A DNA stretch of 64,000 nt from Parvivirga hydrogeniphila (GCF_023371205.1 NZ_JAMCCO010000002.1:373501-437500), one strand, 5' to 3'; positions 44,095 to 52,389 are shown, counted from the stretch's first letter. Notes: generated from the letters alone by a model not told the origin. Numbers and translations are program-made.

Positions 44095-44760
44095 TCACCT
44101 TTTGATACGCACGGTGACGAACACCTCGCCGTCGCGCACCGTCACCGGATAGGTGCGGACGTCAACGTCCGGATGGTCGGTGGTGCCGTCGCGCACGTCG
44201 TACCGCCACCCGTGCCACGGACACATCACGTGGTAGCCGTCCATGAAGCCGTCAGCAAGCGGCGCGAACGCGTGGCGGCACACGTTGGAGAGCGCGAAGA
44301 ACTCGTCGCCCACGCGCGCCACCGCGATGTCGTTCTTGCCGACCTTCACGTGCCGGACCTGCCCTGGCGGTAGGTCCTCGACGCGGAAGACCGGTACCTC
44401 GACATCGCCCGAGAGCGCTTCGATCACGCCGAACAGCTCGCTTCCGTCTTCGACCTCTTTGAGGATGAACAGCCCGCACCAGCACTTCTTGATGGCCGCG
44501 AACTCGTCCCGGTGGAATGAGATGCAGGGACAGATGATCCTCACATCCTCTTTCGGGTCTCCGGTTCGGACACGGCAGGGGCAGTACACGTCGCCCGTCT
44601 TCTCCAGGATCTCGAGCTCGGAGGCGAGCACGTCGTCGACGAAAGACGACTCGGTGTTGAACTTGTAGCCGAGCCGGTCCACGAACGGCCCCATGTACGC
44701 TTTGAGGTCTTCGATGGTCGTGCCAGGCGCGAAGCGCCGGCGCGCCGTCGCATCGCTCAC
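44095..44760 (-). CDS. Fusion of ferredoxin:thioredoxin reductase catalytic domain with a Rieske domain
   Basis: 221 residues. Residues about 15-110 match the catalytic beta subunit of ferredoxin:thioredoxin reductase: cysteine pairs CPC (60-62), CPC (77-79) and CWC (93-95) followed by GLF, which would bind a [4Fe-4S] cluster and hold the redox disulfide. Residues about 120-221 are a Rieske [2Fe-2S] domain with Cys161, His163, Cys180 and His183 in CRHAFAPL and CPWHGWRYD. The Rieske part may bring electrons to the reductase. The glutaredoxin gene directly upstream, overlapping by 4 bp, is the probable redox partner. Confidence 0.85.
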   Translation of the reverse strand: MSDATARRRFAPGTTIEDLKAYMGPFVDRLGYKFNTESSFVDDVLASELEILEKTGDVYCPCRVRTGDPKEDVRIICPCISFHRDEFAAIKKCWCGLFILKEVEDGSELFGVIEALSGDVEVPVFRVEDLPPGQVRHVKVGKNDIAVARVGDEFFALSNVCRHAFAPLADGFMDGYHVMCPWHGWRYDVRDGTTDHPDVDVRTYPVTVRDGEVFVTVRIKR

Positions 44761-45008
44761 AGCCCCAGCTCCTCCTTGATGCGCTTCTTGTTGAAGCCGA
44801 CGATCACGCTCTCGTCGTCGATGACGATCACCGGGAACGCCGTGCCGCCCGAGACGCGCCGTACCTCTTCGACGGCGGCCTTGTACTCGTCGCCTTCGAG
44901 CTTGTCGACCTCCACGACGTCGTACTCCACGTCGTTCTCGTCCAAGTATGCGCGCGCCGCGCGGCAGTACGGGCAGGTCGACAGGGCGTACACGAACACC
45001 TTGTGCAT
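44757..45008 (-). CDS. Glutaredoxin-like protein
   Basis: 83 residues: FVYALSTCPYCRAARAYLDEN with the active dithiol Cys12-Pro-Tyr-Cys15, the cis-proline segment GGTAFPVIVIDDE, and a C-terminal VGFNKKRIKEEL helix. Overlap with the downstream reductase/Rieske gene suggests that it is reduced by that protein rather than by glutathione, which such bacteria often lack (inference). Confidence 0.88.
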   Translation of the reverse strand: MHKVFVYALSTCPYCRAARAYLDENDVEYDVVEVDKLEGDEYKAAVEEVRRVSGGTAFPVIVIDDESVIVGFNKKRIKEELGL

Positions 45009-45017
45009 AGGATCCTC

Positions 45018-45368
45018 CTACGCGGTCGTCGGGGTCGTCTCAGACTTCTCCTCTTCGATCTTGCGCCAGTGATAGATGTAGATCGGGCCCGCGATCAGCA
45101 CCAGAGCCAGGTTCCCGACCACGTTGATGATCGCCCAGCGCTGCGACTGCTGCCGTCCGATCTCCTGCTGCCGCTGCCATTCCTCCTCGGTCATCTCTGG
45201 CGTGCCGGACCCGTCCTTCGGCAGCGGTTCCATGATGGTGGGCTCGGGGTAGAGGAGCTCGACTCCGCTCCGCACCACGCCGACGGCACCCACGATGACC
45301 ATGATGAGCGTGATGAGACACACCAGGTACAGGTAGATGTTGCGGAGCGACCACTTCGAGCCGGCCAT
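45018..45368 (-). CDS. Two-helix membrane protein of unknown function
   Basis: 116 residues with helices IYLYLVCLITLIMVIVGAVGVV and WAIINVVGNLALVLIAGPIYIYHW separated by an acidic, Gln-rich loop. No family recognised beyond generic small membrane proteins. It ends 9 bp before the glutaredoxin start, so it likely belongs to the same transcript. Confidence 0.6.
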   Translation of the reverse strand: MAGSKWSLRNIYLYLVCLITLIMVIVGAVGVVRSGVELLYPEPTIMEPLPKDGSGTPEMTEEEWQRQQEIGRQQSQRWAIINVVGNLALVLIAGPIYIYHWRKIEEEKSETTPTTA

Positions 45369-45430
45369 GCTGCACTCCCTTCGAAAGCGCCTTCGCGGCG
45401 CACATCATAGGTTGATGATACCCTGTACGC

Positions 45431-46261
45431 GTGTCCGAGCCGCGCCCCATCGACACCGGTCGTTGCGCGAGCCCCGAAGCCGAGGGCGTCGCGCTTCTCG
45501 CATCGGGATCGCGCGGCAACGCAGCGCTCGTGTACGCGGGCGCGACCGGGATCCTCATCGACTGCGGCATCTCTGCCCGCCAGGCGCGTCTGCGCATCGC
45601 GGCGGCTGGGCTCTCGCACGTGCGCATCGAGGCGGTCGTGCTCACCCACGAGCACGCGGACCACGTCGCTGGCATGCGCGTGCTCGCCCGCGAGCTCCGC
45701 GTGCCGGTGCTCGCAACGCACGGCACCCTCGACGCGATCGCAGGGGTGCTCGCAGAGATCCCCGACGTCGGCCCGCTGCGTGCTGGCGAGGTCGTCGCAT
45801 TCGGCGGGCTTTCGGTGCTGCCGTTCCGCTCTTCGCACGACGCGGCCGAACCGGTGGGCTACCGCGTGACGTTCCCATCGGGCCGGACGCTCGGATACCT
45901 GTCGGACACCGGATTCCTGACCGGCGAGGCGGAAGAAGCGCTCCGTGGCTGCGATGTGTTGGCGATCGAGTCCAACCACGACGTCGGCATGCTGGAACGA
46001 GGCCCGTACCCGGCGTTCCTCAAGCAGCGCATCCGCTCTCGGGTCGGGCACCTGTCCAACGACGACGCCGCGGCCGCCCTCGCCGCGCTCGCGCACGACG
46101 GCCTGCATACCGTGGTGGGGCTGCACCTCTCGGAGCAGAACAACACGCCTCGTGCGGCGCACTCGGCGCTTGCAATCGCGCGCGACCGTCTCGGGCTCGC
46201 GTGCGAGATCCTCGCAGCCTCGCAGCACACGCCCGTGGTGTGCGCGGTCGACACGCGCTAG
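45431..46261 (+). CDS. MBL-fold metallohydrolase, YycJ/WalJ-like
   Basis: 276 residues from a GTG start. LLASGSRGNAALVYAG, GILIDCGIS, VVLTHEHADHVAGM (the HxHxDH metal site), FRSSHDAAEPVGY, LGYLSDTGFL and the late VGLHLSEQNNTP histidine are those of the YycJ/WalJ group, which are thought to be exonucleases or nucleic acid phosphodiesterases. Divergent from the preceding gene and convergent with cobO, overlapping its 3' end by 4 bp. Confidence 0.82.
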   Translation: MSEPRPIDTGRCASPEAEGVALLASGSRGNAALVYAGATGILIDCGISARQARLRIAAAGLSHVRIEAVVLTHEHADHVAGMRVLARELRVPVLATHGTLDAIAGVLAEIPDVGPLRAGEVVAFGGLSVLPFRSSHDAAEPVGYRVTFPSGRTLGYLSDTGFLTGEAEEALRGCDVLAIESNHDVGMLERGPYPAFLKQRIRSRVGHLSNDDAAAALAALAHDGLHTVVGLHLSEQNNTPRAAHSALAIARDRLGLACEILAASQHTPVVCAVDTR

Positions 46262-46791
46262 AACTCGATGCCCTTGCGGGCCGGCACACCGCGCTCGAAC
46301 GGGTGCTTGTGCGAGCGCATCTCGGTGACGAGGTCGGCGGCCTCGATGATGGCGTCGGAGGCCCCTCTGCCGGTGAGCACCACCTCGACGTGCACCGGCC
46401 GAGCCGCGATTGCGGCGAGCAGGCGCTTCTCGTCTACGAGCCCCTGAGCCGCGGCCACGCACGCCTCATCGAGCACCACGACGTCATACGCGCCGCTGCC
46501 GATGGCCTCCTCCGCAAGCGCAAGCGCTTCTTTCCCCGCTCGACGGTCCTCGTCCGTTGCGCCCCCTGCGAGCAGGCCGGTCGACTCGCGCGCAGGGCGT
46601 TTCACCGCAACGCCGATGCGCTCGAGCATCGCAAGCTCGCTCGACCGCTCGCCGCCTTTCACGAACTGCAGGAACAGCACGCGCAGCCTGGCTCCGGCGG
46701 CGCGGACCGCCAGGCCCACCGCAGCGGTGGTCTTGCCCTTGCCGTCGCCGGTATAGACCTGCACCAAGCCCACCCGGTCGCTCTCAGCCAC
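46258..46791 (-). CDS. cobO: Cob(I)alamin adenosyltransferase, CobO/BtuR type
   Basis: 177 residues from the GTG at 46789-46791. VYTGDGKGKTTAAVGLAVRAAG is the P-loop, followed by FLQFVKG, DVVVLDEACVAAAQGLV and EVVLTGRGASDAIIEAADLVTEMRSHKHPFERGVPARKGIEF in parts, the standard C-terminus. It adenosylates the cobalt of corrinoids taken up by BtuFCD. Overlaps the ATPase gene by 8 bp. Confidence 0.92.
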   Translation of the reverse strand: MAESDRVGLVQVYTGDGKGKTTAAVGLAVRAAGARLRVLFLQFVKGGERSSELAMLERIGVAVKRPARESTGLLAGGATDEDRRAGKEALALAEEAIGSGAYDVVVLDEACVAAAQGLVDEKRLLAAIAARPVHVEVVLTGRGASDAIIEAADLVTEMRSHKHPFERGVPARKGIEF

Positions 46792-48061
46792 GGTGCGCCT
46801 CCTTCGCCTCGAGGTGCGCGAGCACGGCCGCGACCACCTCGTCTTCGTTCGGAACGACCAGCGCCCCGCGCTCGACGGCCGCTCGCGCGAGCGCCTGCGC
46901 CTCGCCACCAGTGTAGTCCCGCTCGAGAGGGAGGTCCCCGAGGAGCACGAGCGGCGCGCCGCAACGGACGGCCGCCCGGAGGTTCGCGACGTTCGCGCGC
47001 CCGAAGGGCGTCGGCGCCACCGCTACCGCGGCGCACGCGGCGAAGCGCTCCTCGACCCACGCCTCGGCCTCCGCTCCCGCCTCGCCGAACGGCGGCAGGC
47101 GGAGGAACTCGTGCCCGAGCGCCTCGGCGACAGACGCATCCACGTCTCCTTCGTTGAGCGCCCCGCAAACCACGCGGCAGCCCGCTCGCGCGAACTCGCG
47201 CTGCAGCCTCGCGCCCGCGCCCGAGCCGCACACGAGCCCGACCGGGCCGCGCCGAAGCGCCGCCACCTCCGCACCGCGCACGATCGGAACGACCGCCACC
47301 GCGCCGGTGACCGGCTCGACGCGCACGACGGCGCGCACGTCGAAGACGCGGGAGAGGGTCGCCGCGTCCAGCGCCACCTCGGGAGGCGCGGGCTCGCTCA
47401 CGGCGCCTTCGGCGACGATCGCGATGCGGTCCGCGTAGCGGGCGGCGAGGTCGAGGTCGTGGAAGACCGCGAGCACGGCGGCGCCAGCGTCGGCCTCGCG
47501 ACGAACGAGGTCGAGGACCTGCAGCGCGTGGTTGACGTCGAGGTGCGCGGTCGCCTCGTCGAGCAGGAGCACCTTCGGCTGCTGCGCGAGCGCCTGCGCG
47601 ACCGTCAGCCGCTGCAGGTCGCCGCCCGAGAGCGTGTCGACGGTCTGGTCCGCGAGCCGCAGCGTGTCGGTGCGTCGCATCGCGTCTTCGACGACCGCGG
47701 CGTCCGCCGGGCCCGGCCGTTCGAGCACGTCAAGGTGCGGGTGCCGCCCGAGCTCGACGAACCGGCGCGCGCTCATCGCGAACGGCACCGGCAGCGCCTG
47801 CGGCACGACGGCCACCATCTTCGCGCGCGCGCGAGCAGAAAGCCCCGATGCCGCTTGCCCGCAGATCGCAAGTAAGCCCGCTTCCAGCCGCGCTGCTCCC
47901 GTCACCGCGCGCAACAGCGTGGACTTGCCGGCACCGTTCGGGCCGACCAGGCCGACGACCTCGCCCGCTCCCACCGCGAGCGTCACGCGCGAGAGCACCG
48001 GACGCCCGCCGTACCCGACGACCGCGTCCTCGAACGCGAGCAACACCTCGGACGCGCTCAT
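46784..48061 (-). CDS. btuD: Cobalamin-type ABC ATPase BtuD with extra C-terminal domain
   Basis: 425 residues, far longer than the usual 250. The N-terminal ATPase has Walker A GLVGPNGAGKSTLLRAVTG, VAVVPQALPVPFAMSARRFVELGRHP, signature LSGGDLQRLTVAQAL, LLLDEATAHLDVNHA and VFHDLDLAARYADR. From about residue 270 a second domain begins VGLVCGSGAGARLQREFARAG and continues through APTPFGRANVANL and LVLLGDLPLERD; it looks like a Rossmann-type nucleotide- or corrinoid-handling domain but was not identified. The start overlaps the btuC stop. Confidence 0.85.
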   Translation of the reverse strand: MSASEVLLAFEDAVVGYGGRPVLSRVTLAVGAGEVVGLVGPNGAGKSTLLRAVTGAARLEAGLLAICGQAASGLSARARAKMVAVVPQALPVPFAMSARRFVELGRHPHLDVLERPGPADAAVVEDAMRRTDTLRLADQTVDTLSGGDLQRLTVAQALAQQPKVLLLDEATAHLDVNHALQVLDLVRREADAGAAVLAVFHDLDLAARYADRIAIVAEGAVSEPAPPEVALDAATLSRVFDVRAVVRVEPVTGAVAVVPIVRGAEVAALRRGPVGLVCGSGAGARLQREFARAGCRVVCGALNEGDVDASVAEALGHEFLRLPPFGEAGAEAEAWVEERFAACAAVAVAPTPFGRANVANLRAAVRCGAPLVLLGDLPLERDYTGGEAQALARAAVERGALVVPNEDEVVAAVLAHLEAKEAHRG

Positions 48062-49077
48062 GCGGCGCGCTCCTTCCGCGTGAGCAGCCACACGAAGAAC
48101 GGCCCGCCGGCGAGCGCGGTGACGATGCCCACCGGGAGCTCCACGGGCGCGAGCACGACGCGCGCAAGGAGGTCCGCGAGCACCACGACGATCGCGCCGG
48201 CGAGCGCAGAGGCCGGCAGGAGCGTGCGGTGGTCGGGTCCGAGCACCAGCCGGACGGCGTGCGGCACCATGAGCCCCACGAACCCGATGAGCCCCGACAC
48301 CGACACCGCGCCCGCGACCACGAGCGACGCGCACGCGAGCATGCCGAGCGTGAAGCGGCGCGCATCCAGCCCCAGCTGGTTCGCGCGCTCGTCACCGAGC
48401 AGCATGAGGTCGAGGTCGCGCGAGCGCGCGAACGGCACGGCGCCCCCTGCCGCAAGCACGAGGGCGAGCATCCCCACGTACGGCCACGACGCGCGCTGGA
48501 GCCCGCCCATCATCCAGAACACCACCGCGTGCATGGACTCGCGCGACACCACCATCACGAACGACGTCAGCGCGGCGAGCGTGTAGGACACGGCGACGCC
48601 GGCCAAGAGGAGCGATGCGGACTCCAGCCGCCCTGCCCTGCCGGCGAGGGCGACGACGAGCGCGATCGTGCCGAGCGCGCCCGCGAACGCTCCGGCCGGA
48701 ACCCCGACGAGCACGCCGAGCGTGGTGGAGCCGGCGAGCACGAAAGCGAGCGTCGCTCCGAGCCCTGCTCCGGAAGAGACGCCCAAGATGTACGGGTCTG
48801 CGAGCGCGTTTCGGAAGAGCGCCTGGTACAGCACGCCTGCGACCGCGAGGCACGCTCCCACGAGCGCCGCCAGAAGCACGCGCGGAACCCGCAGGTCGAG
48901 CACGACCGCGTCCTCCACCGGCCCCGAGGCGCCCGAGACCGCGCGGGCGATCGCGCCGAGGACCTCGCCAGGCGCCACCTTCACCGCGCCGAAGGCGACG
49001 CCCGCCACCATCGCGATGGCGAGCGCCGCCGCAAGCCCGGCGAGCACCGCTGGCCGTCGTGTCCCAGGCACGCTCAC
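48058..49077 (-). CDS. btuC: Cobalamin-type ABC permease BtuC/FecCD
   Basis: 339 residues with about ten membrane helices and FecCD motifs RVPRVLLAALVGACLAVAGVLYQALFRNALADPYILGVSSGAGLGA and LDLMLLGDERANQLGLDARRFTLGMLACASLVVAGAVSVSGLIGFVGLMVPHAVRLVLGPDHRTLLP in outline. GTG start four bases after the btuF stop. Its position under the riboswitch argues for corrinoid rather than iron transport. Confidence 0.9.
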   Translation of the reverse strand: MSVPGTRRPAVLAGLAAALAIAMVAGVAFGAVKVAPGEVLGAIARAVSGASGPVEDAVVLDLRVPRVLLAALVGACLAVAGVLYQALFRNALADPYILGVSSGAGLGATLAFVLAGSTTLGVLVGVPAGAFAGALGTIALVVALAGRAGRLESASLLLAGVAVSYTLAALTSFVMVVSRESMHAVVFWMMGGLQRASWPYVGMLALVLAAGGAVPFARSRDLDLMLLGDERANQLGLDARRFTLGMLACASLVVAGAVSVSGLIGFVGLMVPHAVRLVLGPDHRTLLPASALAGAIVVVLADLLARVVLAPVELPVGIVTALAGGPFFVWLLTRKERAA

Positions 49078-49081
49078 GGCG

Positions 49082-50008
49082 CTAGAACGCGTCGGGGTGG
49101 AGCGCCTCGGCGATCTGCCGGATGCCTTCGATGCAGCGCGGACCTGGCCTGCTCACAAGGTTGTCGTCGAGGACGAACACCTTCTTGGCTTTGACGGCCG
49201 ACAGCGCCGAGTACCCGGGCCGCTTCTCGATGTCGGCCGGATCGCTCATCGAGCCCTTCGTCGCCAGGTAGACTTCAGGGTCGTCCTTGAGCAGCTGCTC
49301 GAGCGAGTACGCGACGTAGCCCTCCTGCGTCACGACATTCTCGCCGCCCGCCTGTTCGATGAGGTCGTTGATGAAGGTGCCCGAGCCAGCCGTGTACAGC
49401 GGCTCTTGCGCGATCTCGATGAAGCAGCGCACGGGCGCCTCCTCGATGGCGGACTGGATCGTGGCGAGATCGTCTTTCATGCCCTGCACGACCTCCTTGG
49501 CCTTCGCAGGCTCGCCGATCGCGGTGCCCACCATCGTGATCGCCGCGTACACGCCGTCGAGCGACTGCGGATCGACCGCAAGCACGACCGCTCCGCTCTC
49601 CTCGAGCTTGGCGATCGTGTCTGCCTGGACGCCGCCCGTGGCGAGCACGAGGTCGGGCTTGGCCGCAGCGATCGCCTCCATGTTGGGGTTCATGAAGTCG
49701 CCGACTTTGGCGATCGACGAGACCTCCGGCGGATAGTCGTCGAAGGTCGTGACGCCGACGACGCGGTCGAGCGCGCCGAGCGCGTAGACGATCTCGGTGT
49801 TCGCAGGCGCCAGGCTCACGATCCGCTCCGGCTTCTTGGTGATGGTGACCGTGCGACCGGCATCGTCTTCGAGCGTTACCGGGAACGCCGCCTGCTTCTG
49901 TGCGCCACCGGAATCGGCCTGCTTCGTGCCGCACCCAGCCGGCGCGACCAGGAGCAGCGCGGCCACCGCCGCCGCGACGAGCGCTCGGATCCATCGTTTC
50001 GTTCGCAT
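49082..50008 (-). CDS. btuF: Cobalamin-binding lipoprotein BtuF
   Basis: 308 residues from the ATG after GAGGAAGGAACGAGG. Signal peptide with lipobox APAGC (Cys26). The mature part has VTLEDDAGRTVTITKKPERIVSLAPANTEIVYALGALDRVVGVTTFDDYP, KPDLVLATGG and the C-terminal VSRPGPRCIEGIRQIAEALHP, all typical of BtuF-type class III binding proteins. The gene is the first behind the cobalamin riboswitch. Confidence 0.9.
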   Translation of the reverse strand: MRTKRWIRALVAAAVAALLLVAPAGCGTKQADSGGAQKQAAFPVTLEDDAGRTVTITKKPERIVSLAPANTEIVYALGALDRVVGVTTFDDYPPEVSSIAKVGDFMNPNMEAIAAAKPDLVLATGGVQADTIAKLEESGAVVLAVDPQSLDGVYAAITMVGTAIGEPAKAKEVVQGMKDDLATIQSAIEEAPVRCFIEIAQEPLYTAGSGTFINDLIEQAGGENVVTQEGYVAYSLEQLLKDDPEVYLATKGSMSDPADIEKRPGYSALSAVKAKKVFVLDDNLVSRPGPRCIEGIRQIAEALHPDAF

Positions 50009-50070
50009 CCTCGTTCCTTCCTCTCGCATCCGGGCCATGCCTCCCCGAACAGCGCGGCCGAGAAAGCGAA

Positions 50071-50091
50071 GGACCCGCGAGAAGCGGGTCC
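50071..50091 (-). terminator. Probable riboswitch-controlled terminator
   Basis: GGACCCGC and GCGGGTCC form a perfect 8-bp stem with a 5-base loop; on the minus strand it is followed by TTCGCTTTCTC. It lies between the cobalamin aptamer and btuF, where an expression-platform terminator belongs. Confidence 0.65.
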
Positions 50092-50168
50092 TCGAGTCCT
50101 CGGTCTCCCGGAAGCACGCGCATCGCGCGGGCGACTGGGCCTCAAGTCCTCGAAGGCCGACGTCGCAG

Positions 50169-50292
50169 GGATCCCAGGCAGGTCTCCTGACTTCGGGGCG
50201 CATGCCCCGTCACAGTGGCGGGTCCGTGCCGGACTTGCACCGGCTTCCCTATTCTCCTGCCTTCGCGTGCGCTTCGGCAGGCACCTGGGACC
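50169..50292 (-). promoter_or_regulatory. Cobalamin riboswitch aptamer
   Basis: On the minus strand the elements appear in the expected order: CCAGGTGCC at the 5' end, GGGAAGCCGGTGCAAGTCCGG, the B12 box core GACCCGCCACTGTGA and a 3' segment GTCAGGAGACCTGCCTGG that closes the P1 stem. It precedes btuF by about 160 bases and should shut the btuFCD-cobO operon when adenosylcobalamin or another corrinoid is plentiful. The region 50009-50516 holds this aptamer, its terminator and the promoter area of the divergent gene. Confidence 0.93.
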
Positions 50293-50464
50293 GCTGTTCG
50301 GTTCGCTGCGATTGTAGACCGCCCGCCCGCGATGCGCCAGGGGCAGCGTTCGACGACATTCTTACGTGAGACAACGGGGACACAGACGCGGATACGGGGC
50401 GGCGGATCTCCGTGCAGCGTCCAGTCGCACGCGACATCGCCGCCCTCCGCGTGCGACAAAGCGG

Positions 50465-50470
50465 TAAAAT
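50465..50470 (+). promoter_or_regulatory. Putative -10 box for the SPT-like gene
   Basis: TAAAAT (5 of 6 to consensus) lies 46 bp upstream of the ATG in otherwise very GC-rich sequence. No clear -35 hexamer is seen. Confidence 0.3.
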
Positions 50471-50516
50471 CGTCCGGTATTCCGCGACCGGCCAGATCCA
50501 AACGGACGGGAGACCC

Positions 50517-51707
50517 ATGGACATCTTCGGCAAGTGCTTCGAGTACAGCGAGGCCGACGAGGCGCGCGCTTCCGGCTACTACCCGTACTTCCGCGTGATC
50601 ACCTCGGAGTCCGACTCGAAGGTCCGCGTCGGCGACCGTGATCTCATCATGCTCGGCTCGAACAACTACCTCGGCCTCACCACGCACCCGCACGTGCGCG
50701 CCCGCGCGCGCGAAGCCCTCGACAAGTACGGCACTTCGTGCACGGGATCGCGCCTGCTGAACGGCAACCTCGACATCCACGAGGAGCTGGAGCGCCGGCT
50801 CGCGAAGTTCGTGGGCAAGGAGGCGGCGCTCGTCTTCTCGACCGGGTTCGGCACCAACATCGGCACCATCTCGGCCATCGTGACCCGCCACGACTACGCC
50901 GTCATCGACAAAGACGACCATGCCAGCATCTACGACGGCTGCAAGCTGTCGTGGGGCAAGGCGGTCCGCTTCGAGCATAACGACCCGGAAAGCCTGCGCG
51001 AAGCGCTCGGGCGCGTCGACTGGGAGCACGGCGGGGCGCTCGTGGTGGTGGACGGCGTGTTCTCGATGGAAGGCGACGTCGCGCCCCTGCCGGAGATGCT
51101 GCCGATCATCCGTGAGTTCGGCGCTCGCCTGATGGTGGACGACGCGCACGCATCAGGCGTGCTGGGGCCGAACGGCGAAGGCACCGCGGCGCACTTCGGC
51201 CTCACCGACGAGGTCGACCTCATCATGGGCACCTTCAGCAAGAGCTTCGCCTCGCTCGGCGGTTTCATCGCCGGCGATGCGAAGGTCATCGACTACATCA
51301 AGCACAACTCGCGGCCGTTCATCTTCTCGGCAGCGATGGCCCCGCCGAGCGTCGGCGCATGCCTCGGCGCGCTCGACGTCATGGAGAGCGAGCCGGAGCA
51401 CCGCGAGCGCTTGTGGCGCATCGTCAACCGCATGCACGCCGAGTACCGCCGCCTCGGGTTCGACACCGGGAACAGCACCACGCCGGTCATCCCGATCGTC
51501 TTGGGCGACGAGATGCTCGTCTTCGAGTTCTGGCGCCGGCTGCTGGACGCGGGGATCTTCGTCAACCCCGTGCGACCGCCCGCCGTGCCGCAGGGCCGCG
51601 CGCTCCTGCGTACGTCGTACATGGCCACGCACACCGACGAGCAGATGGACTACGTCCTCGAGACCTTCGAGCGCATCGGTCGCGAGCTGGGCGTCATCGG
51701 CGGGTAG
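50517..51707 (+). CDS. Alpha-oxoamine synthase, serine palmitoyltransferase-like
   Basis: 396 residues, fold type I PLP enzyme. Motifs: LGSNNYLGLTTHPHV, GTSCTGSRLLNGNLDIHEELE, ALVFSTGFGTNIG, DKDDHASIYDGC, VVDGVFSMEGDVAPL, VDDAHASGVLG and GTFSKSFASLGGF with Lys242 as the PLP lysine. The GTFSKS-LGGF form matches bacterial serine palmitoyltransferases better than 8-amino-7-oxononanoate synthase or 2-amino-3-ketobutyrate ligase, but these share the fold and cannot be excluded. No biotin genes or threonine dehydrogenase are adjacent. It may start synthesis of a sphingoid-like base. Confidence 0.75.
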   Translation: MDIFGKCFEYSEADEARASGYYPYFRVITSESDSKVRVGDRDLIMLGSNNYLGLTTHPHVRARAREALDKYGTSCTGSRLLNGNLDIHEELERRLAKFVGKEAALVFSTGFGTNIGTISAIVTRHDYAVIDKDDHASIYDGCKLSWGKAVRFEHNDPESLREALGRVDWEHGGALVVVDGVFSMEGDVAPLPEMLPIIREFGARLMVDDAHASGVLGPNGEGTAAHFGLTDEVDLIMGTFSKSFASLGGFIAGDAKVIDYIKHNSRPFIFSAAMAPPSVGACLGALDVMESEPEHRERLWRIVNRMHAEYRRLGFDTGNSTTPVIPIVLGDEMLVFEFWRRLLDAGIFVNPVRPPAVPQGRALLRTSYMATHTDEQMDYVLETFERIGRELGVIGG

Positions 51708-51730
51708 CGCCCGCTTCCGCGCGCGTACGG

Positions 51731-51751
51731 ACGGCGGCCTCAGGCCGCCGT
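51731..51751 (+). terminator. Bidirectional terminator hairpin, stop codon in loop
   Basis: ACGGCGGCC and GGCCGCCGT make a perfect 9-bp stem around the loop TCA, followed on the plus strand by TTCCGTCTTCC. It sits 24 bp after the SPT-like gene. The loop is the reverse complement of the TGA stop of the convergent gene, so the hairpin also spans that gene's 3' end. Confidence 0.6.
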
Positions 51752-52345
51752 TTCCGTCTTCCGGCGCGCGATCGCCACGCCGGAAGCCAGCACCGCCACC
51801 GCGACCGACGCCACCATCCCAAGGAAGGTCGCGATGTAGGCCGTGTTGCCGGAGCGGAAGACCGGGCTGTCCGGGTGGAAGAGGTTCGGGAGCACCAGCA
51901 CGAGCGCCCACAGCGAAAGCGCAAGCAGCGCGTCGAGCGCGGCCGGCACCTTCGGCGAGTCGGCGAGGTACTGCGCGGCGAGCACGAGCAGCGCGCCCGC
52001 GAGGATCCCGAAGGTCATGAGCAACCGCGGCTCGTTCCACAGGATGCCGCCCCAGATGAGCTTCATGGAGATGAGCCCGAGGATCGTGTTGACCACCCAG
52101 TGCGGCAGCGCGAGCCACCGGAACGCCTCACCGTACGGCCGCCACCGCTCCGCCCCGAGCAGCGTGGCGACGCCGGCCGCGCCTGCGATCGTGAAGGTCG
52201 CCATGTTCACCCAGGTCGAGGCGCCGTGATACATCACGAAGCGCACCATCGCCCCCAACTTCTGGTCGGGCGGCGTGAGCAGGACGGCCGCGACCGATCC
52301 TGCGACCCCGATCGCCAAAGCCGCCGCGAGCGTCGTCTTCCGCAT
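51740..52345 (-). CDS. Five- to six-helix membrane protein, weakly CcmC-like
   Basis: 201 residues from the ATG with CAAGGAGGACGC upstream. Segments RFVMYHGASTWVNMATFTIAGAAG and MKLIWGGILWNEPRLL recall the histidine and tryptophan-rich features of CcmC/CcsA heme-handling proteins (WGxWWxWDxRL), but the similarity is limited and no other cytochrome c assembly gene is near. Treated as a membrane protein of unknown function. Convergent to the SPT-like gene. Confidence 0.5.
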   Translation of the reverse strand: MRKTTLAAALAIGVAGSVAAVLLTPPDQKLGAMVRFVMYHGASTWVNMATFTIAGAAGVATLLGAERWRPYGEAFRWLALPHWVVNTILGLISMKLIWGGILWNEPRLLMTFGILAGALLVLAAQYLADSPKVPAALDALLALSLWALVLVLPNLFHPDSPVFRSGNTAYIATFLGMVASVAVAVLASGVAIARRKTETAA

Positions 52346-52389
52346 GCGTCCTCCTTGCGTGTCATCGCCCGTGACGGCGACCGTGCCTG

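Noticed and set aside
50517-51707. Calling this gene kbl or bioF
   Set aside because: The PLP-lysine motif GTFSKSFASLGGF fits the SPT subgroup better, and neither threonine dehydrogenase nor biotin genes are adjacent.
51740-52345. Naming this gene ccmC
   Set aside because: The YHG and WGGILWNEPRL segments are only loosely similar and no other cytochrome c maturation gene is near.
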